Assembly (NCBI GenBank): GCA_023390655.1
Contig: JAEWCL010000022.1
Span: forward strand, 1-64,000
Source: Bacillota bacterium
GTDB taxonomy: Bacteria; Bacillota; Clostridia; Christensenellales; CAG-138
Reading direction: 5' to 3'
DNA length: 64,000 bases
The position numbers and the translations under genes are program-made. Below the pieces are notes generated by a model, which saw nothing but the letters and a program-made list of their open reading frames with translations, did no database searches and was not told where the DNA came from. Shown here one piece after another: positions 44,414 through 54,020 of the stretch (the stretch's first letter is position 1; each line of letters opens with the position of its first letter).

Positions 44414-45940
44414 TTGCGGTACATACTTGGCGTAGATATCGGCACATCAGGCACCAAGACGGTGTTGTTCGATGAGACAGGCAGGCGGATCGCCTCATCG
44501 GCGAGGGAATACCCGCTCTATCAGCCGCACAACGGCTGGGCGGAACAGGACCCGGAGGACTGGTGGCGCGCCGCTGCGGATACCATACGGGATGTCGTCA
44601 AAACGTCCGGCGTACCTGCTTCCGAAATCAAGGGCGTGGGCCTTTCCGGCCAGATGCACGGCCTTGTTATGCTTGACGGCAAGGGCGGGGTGCTGCGCCG
44701 CAGCATTCTCTGGTGCGACGGGCGAACGGGCGCGGAGTGCACGGAAATTACGGAGAAAGTCGGCAAGGAAAAGCTGATTGCCATCACGGCAAACCCCGCA
44801 CTCACCGGCTTTACAGCGGGCAAGGTGCTCTGGGTGCGCAAGCATGAGCCGGAACTTTACCGGGAATGCCGCATGATGCTCCTGCCCAAGGATTATATCC
44901 GCTACCGTTTGACGGGCGTGTATGCAACGGAAGCTTCGGACGCCGCAGGCACCAACCTTCTGGATGTTCCCAACCGTTGTTGGTCTGAAGAAGTCCTCTC
45001 TCTGTTGGAAATTGACGGTGCGCTGCTGCCGAAGGTCTATGAATCCCCGGATGTGACAGGCTCTATTACAAAAGAGGTCGCAGGTCTCACTGGCTTATTG
45101 GAAGGCACGCCGGTTGTGGGCGGCGCTGGCGACAACGCGGCCGCTGCTGTCGGCACCGGCGTTGTAAAGGAAGGCCGCGCGTTCTTAACCATCGGCACAT
45201 CGGGCGTGATCTTCGCGCATGCGGACAGTGTGCGCATCGACCCCGGCGGACGGGTACATACATTCTGCCACGCGGTGCCCGGCTGCTATACGGTGATGAG
45301 CTGCACGCTTTCCGCGGGACTGTCCTTGAAATGGCTCAGAGATACCCTCTTTACTGCGGAAATGGAAACGGCCGCGGGCATGGGTGTTGACCCGTATGAG
45401 CTGATGAACGCGCAGGCGGCGCGGGTGCCCATCGGCGCCAACCGACTTTTATACCTCCCCTATTTGATGGGCGAACGTTCGCCAATCCTCGATTCCAATG
45501 CGCGCGGGGCCTTCATCGGCCTTTCCGCCATCCATACCAAGTACGATATGCTGCGCGCCGTCATGGAGGGGGTCTCCTATTCCCAGCGCGAATGCCTGGA
45601 CGTCCTGCACGGAATGGGCATCGTTCCCACAGAATTGCTGGCGACAGGCGGCGGCGCAAGAAGCGCTCTCTGGCGGCAGATGCTCTCAGATGTACTTGCC
45701 TGCCCGGTGGCAACGGTCGCCTCCTCCGGGGAAGGCCCGGCATTGGGCGCGGCCCTGCTTGCGGGCGTAGGCGCGGGCGTTTACAGGAGCGTGCCCGAGG
45801 CGTGCGACGCTGTCATCCGCACGAACCCGCTGCAGCAGCCGCAGGAGGAGAGCGTAAAAGCCTATGCGCCCTACTATGCGCTCTACCAAACCATGTACCC
45901 ATCGCTCAAGGCGCAGTACGCGGCACTCGCGGCGCTGTAA
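44414..45940 (+). CDS. xylB: Xylulokinase
   Basis: 508 residues of the FGGY family from a TTG start preceded by GGAGGG. GVDIGTSGTKTVLFDETG is the ATP-site phosphate motif, HNGWAEQDPEDWW and GLSGQMHGLVMLD are XylB signatures, and LLATGGGARSALWRQMLSD is the second FGGY box. It phosphorylates xylulose to xylulose 5-phosphate for the pentose phosphate pathway. It is cotranscribed with the ROK repressor and ends at a strong terminator. Confidence 0.93.
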   Translation: MRYILGVDIGTSGTKTVLFDETGRRIASSAREYPLYQPHNGWAEQDPEDWWRAAADTIRDVVKTSGVPASEIKGVGLSGQMHGLVMLDGKGGVLRRSILWCDGRTGAECTEITEKVGKEKLIAITANPALTGFTAGKVLWVRKHEPELYRECRMMLLPKDYIRYRLTGVYATEASDAAGTNLLDVPNRCWSEEVLSLLEIDGALLPKVYESPDVTGSITKEVAGLTGLLEGTPVVGGAGDNAAAAVGTGVVKEGRAFLTIGTSGVIFAHADSVRIDPGGRVHTFCHAVPGCYTVMSCTLSAGLSLKWLRDTLFTAEMETAAGMGVDPYELMNAQAARVPIGANRLLYLPYLMGERSPILDSNARGAFIGLSAIHTKYDMLRAVMEGVSYSQRECLDVLHGMGIVPTELLATGGGARSALWRQMLSDVLACPVATVASSGEGPALGAALLAGVGAGVYRSVPEACDAVIRTNPLQQPQEESVKAYAPYYALYQTMYPSLKAQYAALAAL

Positions 45941-45961
45941 GCGTAACGTTTTAAAACGATG

Positions 45962-45996
45962 AAGGATGGCCGAACAACCGGCCATCCTTATTTTTG
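45962..45996 (+). terminator. Terminator of the xylulokinase gene
   Basis: AAGGATGGCCG and CGGCCATCCTT form a perfect 11-bp stem with an AACAAC loop, followed by ATTTTT. It starts 22 bases after the stop. Confidence 0.9.
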
Positions 45997-46115
45997 ATGC
46001 ATAGCTTCATCCCGCCCCATCTCGCTTGTGTGGCGCAGGGCATGCTGTATTCTTTTTGTATTGTTAAAGTGATCCTCTCTTACATTATAGACATGTCACG
46101 GGTGGATATCTACAA

Positions 46116-46143
46116 GCCCTCCTGCCGTTTGAGGCAGGAGGGC
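46116..46143 (-). terminator. Strong hairpin at the end of the eight-gene MlrC/ABC operon
   Basis: GCCCTCCTGCC and GGCAGGAGGGC form a perfect 11-bp GC-rich stem with a six-base loop, 25 bases after the last stop. On the minus strand it is followed only by TTGTAG, so it may protect the mRNA end rather than terminate. Confidence 0.6.
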
Positions 46144-46167
46144 CTATAAACACTCGATATTGTCTTC

Positions 46168-47382
46168 TTAAACGCCCGTTAAATCAGGGTTTTCCGCAAA
46201 ATGCTTGAGCATGACGATCGGATCGGATTTGCTCAAATTGGATATGACGACGCCACGCTTCGCCGCCGCATCCGTCACAAAATATTCGTCATGGGTCAGC
46301 TGGCCGTAACGGATGAGCGCGGGAGTCTCGATATCCCAATCGTTAAGTTTGCCGTGGCCCTGCAGCATGATGAGGCCGTAGGCCGCCGCATCGCGGATCG
46401 CGATCGTCTGCCCGGGATAGACCGTAAGGCGCTTGGCGCACGCAAGATGGGACTTGTAGCAAATCCATTCTTCCAGATATCCTTCGCGTTCCATTTCGGC
46501 CGCATCGCGAACCGGTTTAGGCAGCATCAGGCGGTTTTTATGGAACTCTGGGTCCACGTTGAGCTCCCAGTCGATGACGTCCATCAGATAATCGAAATCG
46601 CCGATCCTCTCTTCGGGGCAGTTCTTCCAGAGCAGCTCCGGCGGCACGCAGTGGTCCGCGAACAGGACGGATTGGTACATGGCATAGACATCGGACGCGA
46701 ACTGTGGCTCATACGTGCACAGGCTGCCTGGCGCGTGCAATACTCCCGGCGGCACATCCCAGCCGGTATCCACGCGCAGCTTGTAGGCGCGTGAAAGCTC
46801 CAGCAGATGATTGTCCCCCTTTGTAAAGTTTACAAGGCTTTCGCGCACTTCTTCCCTGCTGGTGTCGGGGTTAAGGCCAAAGAAGGTATACCCGAACTCA
46901 CCGGGGTAATTGTTGACCTGCGCGGGAAAAAAGTACATCTCCGGCTTGCCTGCCTGCCCCGTCAGGGCGGCATGCTCGTCACGGTGGTGGATATGGTGCG
47001 GGAGCGGCCCCAAATTGTCAAAGAATTTTGAAAACATGGGCCATTTCCCATACTTGTTCCAGATATCTTCGCCTACAATCTCCTTGCCCAGCGCTTCCAC
47101 CGCATCTATGAGCAGGACGCGTTCCTTTCCCGCTTCATCTATAATGATATAGCTCAGCCCTTCGTCATGGGGGGTACCCGGGCCATTGTCGGCGGGCGTG
47201 GTGGAAGCGAACCAGCGCTCATCGATGCCGCCGCGGACAAGACCCAATACATAATAATCATCGGGATGAAGCTTGATGCGCTTACCGGGCCGGCAAAACG
47301 CCCGCGGCACCCACGCGGGCGCCAGGCGGAATACGCCCTTGCCCTGTTCGAACGCTTTTTGCGCTAACTGTTTATTGGTCAT
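46168..47382 (-). CDS. Phosphomannose-isomerase-like cupin
   Basis: 404 residues. Residues 120-260 carry the type I mannose-6-phosphate isomerase/cupin metal site: HHIHHRDEH (His pair), GKPEMYFFP (Glu), and a later His in VPPGVLHAPGSLC. A C-terminal half adds more cupin-like strands. True ManA motifs for the substrate are not complete, so it is a sugar isomerase-like cupin of unknown substrate. It is the last gene of the operon, after the small ASRT-fold gene. Confidence 0.7.
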   Translation of the reverse strand: MTNKQLAQKAFEQGKGVFRLAPAWVPRAFCRPGKRIKLHPDDYYVLGLVRGGIDERWFASTTPADNGPGTPHDEGLSYIIIDEAGKERVLLIDAVEALGKEIVGEDIWNKYGKWPMFSKFFDNLGPLPHHIHHRDEHAALTGQAGKPEMYFFPAQVNNYPGEFGYTFFGLNPDTSREEVRESLVNFTKGDNHLLELSRAYKLRVDTGWDVPPGVLHAPGSLCTYEPQFASDVYAMYQSVLFADHCVPPELLWKNCPEERIGDFDYLMDVIDWELNVDPEFHKNRLMLPKPVRDAAEMEREGYLEEWICYKSHLACAKRLTVYPGQTIAIRDAAAYGLIMLQGHGKLNDWDIETPALIRYGQLTHDEYFVTDAAAKRGVVISNLSKSDPIVMLKHFAENPDLTGV

Positions 47383-47426
47383 CGTTCAACACTCCTCCGT
47401 TTCTGCGACCTTAGGCGCTAAGGCGA

Positions 47427-47792
47427 TTAAACGCTATATCCGGCAATCGGATAATATGCCATATCCGGCCTGCGGTCGAGCCTGCCGTACAGGCAGACGA
47501 CCGGGACGTCGCTTGTGAGGATAACGGCATACTGACCGTGCGGGATGCGGAATTGCTCCTTCCCAACGGGATAGTCCATGCGGAAGCAATTCACACGCTT
47601 GGGCGGCACCTCCAAATGGATATCGCCAACCGGCTCCTTGTCCTCAAACAACAGCTCAAGCGTAATGTGGGCGGTATCGGCGCTGTTGTTTACGACCATC
47701 AGCGCCTCGTGGCCCAGCGGTTCTCTATCCCCCTGCGGCGGAAGGTCTCCATCCGCGAATACCCAGTTTCTCTTGCCAAGTTCCATATCCAT
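47427..47792 (-). CDS. Anabaena-sensory-rhodopsin-transducer-fold protein (PF07100)
   Basis: 121 residues matching the ASRT family over its whole length: NWVFADGDLPPQGDREPLGH at the N-terminus, ITLELLFEDKEPVGDIHLEV in the middle (the KEPVGP box) and SDVPVVCLYGRLDRRP near the end. In Anabaena the protein binds sensory rhodopsin and DNA; no rhodopsin is expected here. Homologues are frequent in sugar-catabolic operons of Firmicutes, where they may bind carbohydrate. It lies between the M24 and cupin genes in one operon. Confidence 0.85.
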   Translation of the reverse strand: MDMELGKRNWVFADGDLPPQGDREPLGHEALMVVNNSADTAHITLELLFEDKEPVGDIHLEVPPKRVNCFRMDYPVGKEQFRIPHGQYAVILTSDVPVVCLYGRLDRRPDMAYYPIAGYSV

Positions 47793-47810
47793 ACGTTCCT
47801 TTCCCCGCGC

Positions 47811-48983
47811 TTACAGATCCTTCATGAAATAAGCGTCCATCTTTTCAGACAGCGGCGCACAGCCCGTCTCCGTGATGACATAGCCCGTCTCGATACGGCC
47901 GCCGTGCAGTTCGGGATGGCCAAAGAAGCTCACGTCCACCATCACCGTCATGCCCGGTACCAACACGAAATCTCCATTGGGTCCAAAGAAGGGGGCTTCC
48001 GCCTCCATCAGGCCGATGGAATGTGCGAACGGGCAAACGATATACCGCTCCAGCCCATGCTTTTCATAATATTTACGGCCCGGCACGTCGATCTCGCGGC
48101 CCGTCATGCCCGGCTTGAGCATGGCCTTGGTCAGACGCAGCGTCTCGCGCATGTGGTTTAAAAGTTCCTTCTGGCGCGGCGTATAAATGCCGTTGACGGG
48201 AACCGTATCCCCGAATGTGCCGGCATAGCCGTTGATGCGGGGCGCGATGCCCAGCATGACCAGCTCACCATCCTCCATTTGTTTGTTGATCGCGGTGGGT
48301 ACAACCGCCTTTGCGCGTGCGCCGGAACCTACGATGCAGGAATACGCAAAGCTGCTCGCGCCGTTAACGCGGCAAGCATATTCCCCCGCAGCGGCCACTT
48401 CATATTCGTAGGCGCCGGGTTTAACGGCGGCGACCATTTTGTCGTAAGCGGTATCGCACATACGCATGGCGGCTCGAATTTGCTCGACCTCCCAGGGGCT
48501 CTTATAGGCGCGCATGTTTTCATATTCGTCGGTGATGTCAACGATCTCCACGCCGGAAAATCCTGCCGCAAACGCCGTATATACCTGATGTGGGATGCTG
48601 GCGGAGCCCACAAAGCCAATGCGCTTTAGCACGGTTCCCTTGGATTGCAATTCCTCGTTGAGCTGCTTGAAATCGATAATGGTAGCGTTCGGATATTCCT
48701 CTTCGGGAACCATGAACACAGGGAAGCAGCGCGTCTGCTTTATAGCTGACGCCATCTGGGCAAACGGCTCGCTTTCGGGCCCCCCCAGTATCAGCGCCTC
48801 GCCCTCGATCGGCACAAGGACCGCGCCCTTTTCAAACTGTGGGCACCAGCCGGTCAGGTACCATCCGTTTGCGATGTTGAGCTCATCATAATAAACGAGG
48901 GCGGCATCAAGGTTGTTTTTTCGGAGAATCTCCTTTAACGCCTTTACCCGTTTTTCCGTCTCAGCAATGTTGAAGTATGACAT
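47811..48983 (-). CDS. Creatinase-like M24 (pita-bread fold) protein with degenerate metal site
   Basis: 390 residues from ATG 48983 (GGAAGGAAGAG before it). The fold is M24: an N-terminal creatinase domain (1-140) and a catalytic domain with AYSCIVGSGARAKA, FAHSIGLMEAEAP (catalytic His) and RIETGYVITETG. The two Asp that bind metal in aminopeptidase P are altered: GELVMLGIAPRINGYAG has Gly/Ile where DxGA is expected, and the first Glu ligand is Asp. This matches the metal-free creatinase branch, which cleaves C-N bonds in small molecules. The natural substrate is unknown. Confidence 0.75.
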   Translation of the reverse strand: MSYFNIAETEKRVKALKEILRKNNLDAALVYYDELNIANGWYLTGWCPQFEKGAVLVPIEGEALILGGPESEPFAQMASAIKQTRCFPVFMVPEEEYPNATIIDFKQLNEELQSKGTVLKRIGFVGSASIPHQVYTAFAAGFSGVEIVDITDEYENMRAYKSPWEVEQIRAAMRMCDTAYDKMVAAVKPGAYEYEVAAAGEYACRVNGASSFAYSCIVGSGARAKAVVPTAINKQMEDGELVMLGIAPRINGYAGTFGDTVPVNGIYTPRQKELLNHMRETLRLTKAMLKPGMTGREIDVPGRKYYEKHGLERYIVCPFAHSIGLMEAEAPFFGPNGDFVLVPGMTVMVDVSFFGHPELHGGRIETGYVITETGCAPLSEKMDAYFMKDL

Positions 48984-49002
48984 ACTCTCTTCCTTCCTTG
49001 TT

Positions 49003-50430
49003 CTATTTTTGTTCTGAGGGAACATTAACCATAAAATGATCATCCAGGGGGAACATAGGCCTTCGGATACGCGTATGCCCCATATCCTCCAGACGTTCTG
49101 TGGAGCCTCCCGGCGTCAGCGCCAGAATAGCGCGGGGCGCTGCTTCAGCGAGCTCCGGAAACAGATACCCCAATTTGACGACGACGATGTTGTACCGGAA
49201 AAGATCGATGCCGATGGAACGGAATATCGCAAGGCTTGTAAACGCCGCCCGCTGCTGCGTCAGCACAACGGTGATATCGCCGCAGTCAAGCGTTGCTGAC
49301 GGCCCCGCGTTGTCTCCGGTATAGCCCAGCACATCGCCCCGGTGTACGAGCATCCCCGTAATAGAGGTGCGCTCGCTGCGCGGGTCGAGCGTGCCGCCGA
49401 CCTCCAGCGTCAGCACATTGCCGATCTCCGCCTCATAGCATTTGTTGCATGCTGCGGCATCCATCAGCCCAGCGAGCAATACGCCCTTGGCACCGCTTTG
49501 CTGGAGCAGCCGGAGCAGATATGCGTTGTCACCCGCCGCGCCCGCGGTGGTATTGTCCCCGCTGTCGGTAAGAAACACGGGGCGTTCCTCTGCCTCCACC
49601 GCACGGCGGATGGCCTCTTCCGGCCTGACCGCTTCCGTTAAGAAACGAAATTCATACCGCGCGTCATAAAACATCTGGGCAAGGCGGCTTGCGCAGCTCT
49701 GCGCGAGTGTTTCGTTGCTCTCATGCGTCACGATCATATTGGGGCCCGTGTAAGGCGTATCCACCCAGGGCTGGCCGTTGAAAACCTGTGCGCAGAGCAT
49801 GCCGGGCAGCCGTTCCATTTCATCCGCCGCGTCCATAATGGCGTTTAGGGGCGGGAAGGCCGTCTGCACGCTGTCGCCCGGCAGGATGACGTTCGCGCGC
49901 GCAAGCTGTGGGCGGGGAAGCAGCCCATATTGTATGCAATGCAGCAGCAGGCGCATCGCTTTGCGCTCGGTCTCCTCCTTGTCCACATGCGGGGCTGTGC
50001 GAAACCCTACGATGATATTGGCAAGCGTGACGATTTCATCCGTATTGTTGGCGTGAAAATCCATCGCGACACTGATCGGAATACTGTAACCTGCTTTTTC
50101 ACGGATCAGGCGGAGCAGGTAGGTTTCTCCGCTGCCCAGTTCCCCCACCTCCATAGCGCCGTGCAGATAGAGCCAAATGCCATCCACATCCTTGGGCAAC
50201 GCGTCCACGATGCCGTGTGCCAGCCGCAGGTAATCTTCCTTTTTGACCGGGCCTCCCGGCAGGGCGTGCGCATACAGAGTCGGGACGACCTCAATGCCAT
50301 CCAGCAAATCCATGACATGGACCTTCGTAAACATATCCGTGCCATATGCCCTGTCAAAATCCATTTCACGGGAGGGCACGGGGCTTAATGAGTTGCTCTC
50401 CTGCTGCAGGGAGCCGATCGCGATCCGCAT
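49003..50430 (-). CDS. MlrC-family M81 metallopeptidase
   Basis: 475 residues. The N-terminus RIAIGSLQQESNSLSPV is the M81/MlrC signature, with metal-site blocks IWLYLHGAMEVGE, VAMDFHANNTDE and VFLTDSGDNTTAGAAGD. MlrC of microcystin-degrading bacteria cleaves linear peptides, but the family is broad. AGGGGG precedes the ATG, 9 bases after the permease stop. It lies between transporter and M24 genes, so the operon probably imports a compound with amide bonds. Confidence 0.85.
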   Translation of the reverse strand: MRIAIGSLQQESNSLSPVPSREMDFDRAYGTDMFTKVHVMDLLDGIEVVPTLYAHALPGGPVKKEDYLRLAHGIVDALPKDVDGIWLYLHGAMEVGELGSGETYLLRLIREKAGYSIPISVAMDFHANNTDEIVTLANIIVGFRTAPHVDKEETERKAMRLLLHCIQYGLLPRPQLARANVILPGDSVQTAFPPLNAIMDAADEMERLPGMLCAQVFNGQPWVDTPYTGPNMIVTHESNETLAQSCASRLAQMFYDARYEFRFLTEAVRPEEAIRRAVEAEERPVFLTDSGDNTTAGAAGDNAYLLRLLQQSGAKGVLLAGLMDAAACNKCYEAEIGNVLTLEVGGTLDPRSERTSITGMLVHRGDVLGYTGDNAGPSATLDCGDITVVLTQQRAAFTSLAIFRSIGIDLFRYNIVVVKLGYLFPELAEAAPRAILALTPGGSTERLEDMGHTRIRRPMFPLDDHFMVNVPSEQK

Positions 50431-50439
50431 ATGCCCCCC

Positions 50440-51429
50440 CTATCTGCGCACATTGCCGCTGCGCGTCATGTATGCGTCGATGGAAACGACAATCAGCAGG
50501 ACCAGGCCCTTGATCATGGTGTTGTAGTAGCCCTGCAGGCCCAGGAACGCCAATGCCTTGTAAAGCACGTATAATAGCAGGATACCGACGACCGTCTTTA
50601 ATACGTTCCCCTTGCCGCCGGTAAGCGGCGTGCCGCCGATTACGGTGGCCGCCACGCAGGTAAGCGCAAGGTCTGTGCCGTAGAGCACGGAGCCCGCGCG
50701 CATGAGGCAGACGAACATCGCGCCCGAAATGCCCGCCGCGAGCCCGAGGATGGCGAATATGATGAACTTGTAGAACGATACATGGATGCCCGAGAGCTTC
50801 GCTGCCCCATAGTTTCCGCCGGTGGCGTACAGGTTGCGCCCGAAGCGGGTATACCGCATTACAAAGAACGCGATCCCGGCAATGACGGCGAAGAGATAGG
50901 TCAGACAGGAAATACCAAGGAACGTTCCCTTGCCTATCTCCTTGATGAATGCAACGGAGGTTGAAACCATGTTGCCATCCGTAAACACCAGGCAGATCCC
51001 CTTTACGATGGTGGACATGCCCAGGGTGGCAATGAACGAGCTGATCTTTCCCTTGACAACGACAAGGCCGTTGACGCAGCCGATCAGAACGCAGGTGGTC
51101 ACCATGACGAGGAAGGAGGCCAATATCCCAAACGGCGTATCGCCCCACAGATTGAGCAGGTAGCAGAAGAATATCTGCGACCAGGCAAAATTTGAGGAAA
51201 GCGAAAGGTCAAATTCGCCGCAGATGATAGCAATGGTCATCGCCAGCGCTGCCACGCCATAGATCGATGCGTCTATGAGTACATTTTTGATATTGGAAAT
51301 TGTCACAAAGCTGGGCTTGGCAATCGCCATGACGATAACGAACAGCAGGAACAGCAACAGGAGCGGCTGCTGCCGTATGCGCTTCCCAACGGACGCGGCA
51401 GAAAAAGCCTTCTTTTGCGTATGCATCAT
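50440..51429 (-). CDS. Ribose-type ABC importer permease B
   Basis: About 329 residues from the ATG at 51429 (GGAGGTGGCAAA before it), whose first bases overlap the stop of permease A (ATGA). About nine hydrophobic helices and an EAA-like loop (CVAATVIGGTPLTGGKGNVL) identify a BPD-transport-2 permease. It is the second of a heterodimeric permease pair in this operon. Confidence 0.9.
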   Translation of the reverse strand: MMHTQKKAFSAASVGKRIRQQPLLLLFLLFVIVMAIAKPSFVTISNIKNVLIDASIYGVAALAMTIAIICGEFDLSLSSNFAWSQIFFCYLLNLWGDTPFGILASFLVMVTTCVLIGCVNGLVVVKGKISSFIATLGMSTIVKGICLVFTDGNMVSTSVAFIKEIGKGTFLGISCLTYLFAVIAGIAFFVMRYTRFGRNLYATGGNYGAAKLSGIHVSFYKFIIFAILGLAAGISGAMFVCLMRAGSVLYGTDLALTCVAATVIGGTPLTGGKGNVLKTVVGILLLYVLYKALAFLGLQGYYNTMIKGLVLLIVVSIDAYMTRSGNVRR

Positions 51430-52421
51430 TTTGCCACCTCCCTGAGTTTTGCGCGCTTGTTCCATGCATCCAGTATGACGGAAAGTATGATCACGCTGCC
51501 GCGCACGATCAGCTGGGCGTTTGAGTTGACGCCAAGCACGTTGAGCGCTGTGAGCATGACGCCAATCACCAGTACGCCAAGCACGGTTTTTGTGACGCTG
51601 CCGTTGCCGCCTGCAAGGCTCGTTCCGCCTACTGCCACGCTGGCCATTGCATCGAGCTCATACCCGACGCCCTGCAGGCTGGAGGCAGAGTTTACACGGC
51701 TGACAATCAGGACGCCGGCTAACCCCGCGCACGCCCCGCAGATCACATGCGCCATGATGCGGGTGGACTTGATCCGTACACCCGCCATTTTGGCGGCGTC
51801 CATGTTTGCGCCCAGGAAAAACAGCGTGCGGCCAAATTTGGTTTTCATAAGGATGAATTGCATCAAGACGGCGACAGCTACGAACATCAGCACCGGGATC
51901 AGCCCGATCCCCAGGTCCTTGAATAGGCCGCTATTGTACTGCGCCGCCTGAAACGTGCCCTTTACCACCGCCTGCGCGGCCGCCGCAATGACGATTTGCA
52001 TGGCATAGGTGATGATAAAGCTCTCCCCCATACGCCCGTTGACAACCGCCATGATACCGCCGTTGACAGCGCCGACGGCGGCACCCACCAGCGTGCCCAC
52101 CAACAATACCAGAAACGCCGCATAGATGGGAGACACGCCGTTCACCACGGTTGCGTTGATAATGAGCATCACGATGACGGAGGAGAGCGAAATGGTGGAG
52201 CCCACGGAAAGGTCCATGCCTCCCCCGATGATCACGTACGTCATGCCGATGGAAGCGATGCCGATGGTGGAATACGCGCGCAGGATATTGAGGATATTGT
52301 TGCCACTCAAAAATGCCGGGCGGATCGCGGTTGCAACGATGATAATAAGCGCGATGCCGGCAATAAGCCCCCACTCTCGGAAAAAAGCGGCAACACTCTT
52401 TGGCTTCTTTCTATTCTCCAT
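51426..52421 (-). CDS. Ribose-type ABC importer permease A
   Basis: 331 residues with about nine membrane helices. GMDLSVGSTISLSSVIVMLI and MASVAVGGTSLAGGNGSVTK are the conserved permease signatures of the RbsC family. It starts 14 bases after the ATPase gene, so the operon order ATPase, permease A, permease B is tightly packed. Confidence 0.92.
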   Translation of the reverse strand: MENRKKPKSVAAFFREWGLIAGIALIIIVATAIRPAFLSGNNILNILRAYSTIGIASIGMTYVIIGGGMDLSVGSTISLSSVIVMLIINATVVNGVSPIYAAFLVLLVGTLVGAAVGAVNGGIMAVVNGRMGESFIITYAMQIVIAAAAQAVVKGTFQAAQYNSGLFKDLGIGLIPVLMFVAVAVLMQFILMKTKFGRTLFFLGANMDAAKMAGVRIKSTRIMAHVICGACAGLAGVLIVSRVNSASSLQGVGYELDAMASVAVGGTSLAGGNGSVTKTVLGVLVIGVMLTALNVLGVNSNAQLIVRGSVIILSVILDAWNKRAKLREVAK

Positions 52422-52435
52422 ACTTCGCCTCCTAC

Positions 52436-53920
52436 TCAGTTGCTGATCGCAAGCCGCATGACCGACTCTGCCGAAGCCTCGTCGCGGTTCAATTCCCCGA
52501 CCTTTGCGCCTCCGCTCAATACGATGACGCGGTCACACATGCCCAAGACCTCCGGGAGCTCGGAGGAAATCATAATGATGGACTTCCCCTGTTCGGCAAG
52601 CTTGTTCATCAAAAGATAGATCTCATATTTCGCCCCCACGTCAATTCCGCGGGTCGGTTCATCCAGTATGAGGATATCGGCGTCTGAAAAGAGCCACTTG
52701 GCAAATACCACCTTCTGCTGGTTGCCTCCCGAAAGGTTAACGGCCAGCTGCTTCATGGAGGGCGTTTTTACATTGAGCTCTTTCGCATAGCTGCCTGTAA
52801 GGTCCCTTTCCTTTTTTGCAGAAAGAAACATTCCGTTTTTGGCTTTATCAAGATTGGTAATGCTGATGTTCTGTATCAGATCGTATGTGAGCACAAGGCC
52901 CGTTTCCTTCCGGTCCTCCGTCAGGAGGCCGATCCCCATCTTTTTCCCTTCATGGGTCGAATGAATCTGCACCTTTTTGCCGTTGATGGAGATGGTGCCC
53001 GCGTCATATTTCTCCGCCCCGAATATCGCTTCCGCAAGCTCGGTGCGCCCGGAGCCGACCAGCCCTGCAAAGCCCAATATCTCTCCGCGTCTTAGCTCGA
53101 AGGAGATGTCTTCAATGATGCCGTTGCGCGTCAGGTGTTCCACCTGCAGGACTACATCGCCGATCGCGCACTGTTTGCGCGGATACTCCATATCCACGCT
53201 TCTGCCCACCATGCGCTCGATGATCTCATCACGCGTGAAGTCCTGCGTAGGCCGTGTCTCTATGATTTGCCCGTCCCGCAGCACCGTGACGGTGTCGCAG
53301 ATACGGAAGATTTCGTCCATTTTGTGGGATATATAGACAACCGTGATCCCCGAAGCCTTGAGCTTGGCAATGATCTCAAAAAGCTTTTCAGCTTCTCCCG
53401 CAGTCAGGGAGGAGGTGGGCTCATCCATAACGATCAGCTTGGCGTCAACGGAGAGCACCTTGGCGATTTCCACGAGCTGCCGCTGTGCGGCGCTTAAATT
53501 CTCCACAGTTTCCGTAACATCGAAATGAAACCCGAGACCGTCCACGAGCTCCTGCGCATCCTTATGAATCTGTTTCCAGTCCACCCGGCCGTTTCTCTTT
53601 TTAAGGCGGTTAAGATAGATGTTCTCAGCGGCGCTGAGCGTGTTGATCAGGTTGCATTCTTGGAAAATAAGCCCTATTCCCCTGGCCTTAGCGTCGGCGG
53701 TATCCTTTAAAACGATCTTTTCACCATTGAAATAAATGTCCCCGCAATCTGCCTGGTGAACGCCGTTTAATATTTTCATAAGCGTCGATTTTCCCGCGCC
53801 GTTTTCCCCCACCAATGCATGCACCTGTGCGTATTTGACGGAAAAGCTGACGCCGTCCAACGCCTTTACGCCCGGAAAGGTCTTTGCGATCCCTTTCATT
53901 TCCAGGATATACTCTGCCAT
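52436..53920 (-). CDS. Ribose-type ABC importer ATPase (duplicated)
   Basis: 494 residues with two cassettes. The first has Walker A GENGAGKST, signature LSAAQRQLVEI and LIVMDEPTSSL; the second has GLVGSGRTE in place of Walker A, signature LSGGNQQKVVFAKW and LILDEPTRGID. It is cotranscribed with the binding protein gene but separated from it by a stable hairpin at 53949-53980. It energises the two permeases encoded downstream. Confidence 0.95.
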   Translation of the reverse strand: MAEYILEMKGIAKTFPGVKALDGVSFSVKYAQVHALVGENGAGKSTLMKILNGVHQADCGDIYFNGEKIVLKDTADAKARGIGLIFQECNLINTLSAAENIYLNRLKKRNGRVDWKQIHKDAQELVDGLGFHFDVTETVENLSAAQRQLVEIAKVLSVDAKLIVMDEPTSSLTAGEAEKLFEIIAKLKASGITVVYISHKMDEIFRICDTVTVLRDGQIIETRPTQDFTRDEIIERMVGRSVDMEYPRKQCAIGDVVLQVEHLTRNGIIEDISFELRRGEILGFAGLVGSGRTELAEAIFGAEKYDAGTISINGKKVQIHSTHEGKKMGIGLLTEDRKETGLVLTYDLIQNISITNLDKAKNGMFLSAKKERDLTGSYAKELNVKTPSMKQLAVNLSGGNQQKVVFAKWLFSDADILILDEPTRGIDVGAKYEIYLLMNKLAEQGKSIIMISSELPEVLGMCDRVIVLSGGAKVGELNRDEASAESVMRLAISN

Positions 53921-53948
53921 CTCTGTTCCCCTTCCTCAGGTAAATGAA

Positions 53949-53980
53949 GATGGAGGAGGACGAGCTGATCCTCCTCCATC
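53949..53980 (-). terminator. Intercistronic hairpin after the sugar-binding lipoprotein gene
   Basis: GATGGAGGAGGA and TCCTCCTCCATC form a perfect 12-bp stem with an eight-base loop, between the binding-protein gene and the ATPase gene. No T-tract follows on the minus strand, so it is more likely an mRNA stabiliser or partial terminator that raises the binding protein above the membrane components. Confidence 0.7.
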
Positions 53981-54020
53981 AAGTTCAGGGTGTTGGATTG
54001 TTCTTTATTTCCGGAACGGT

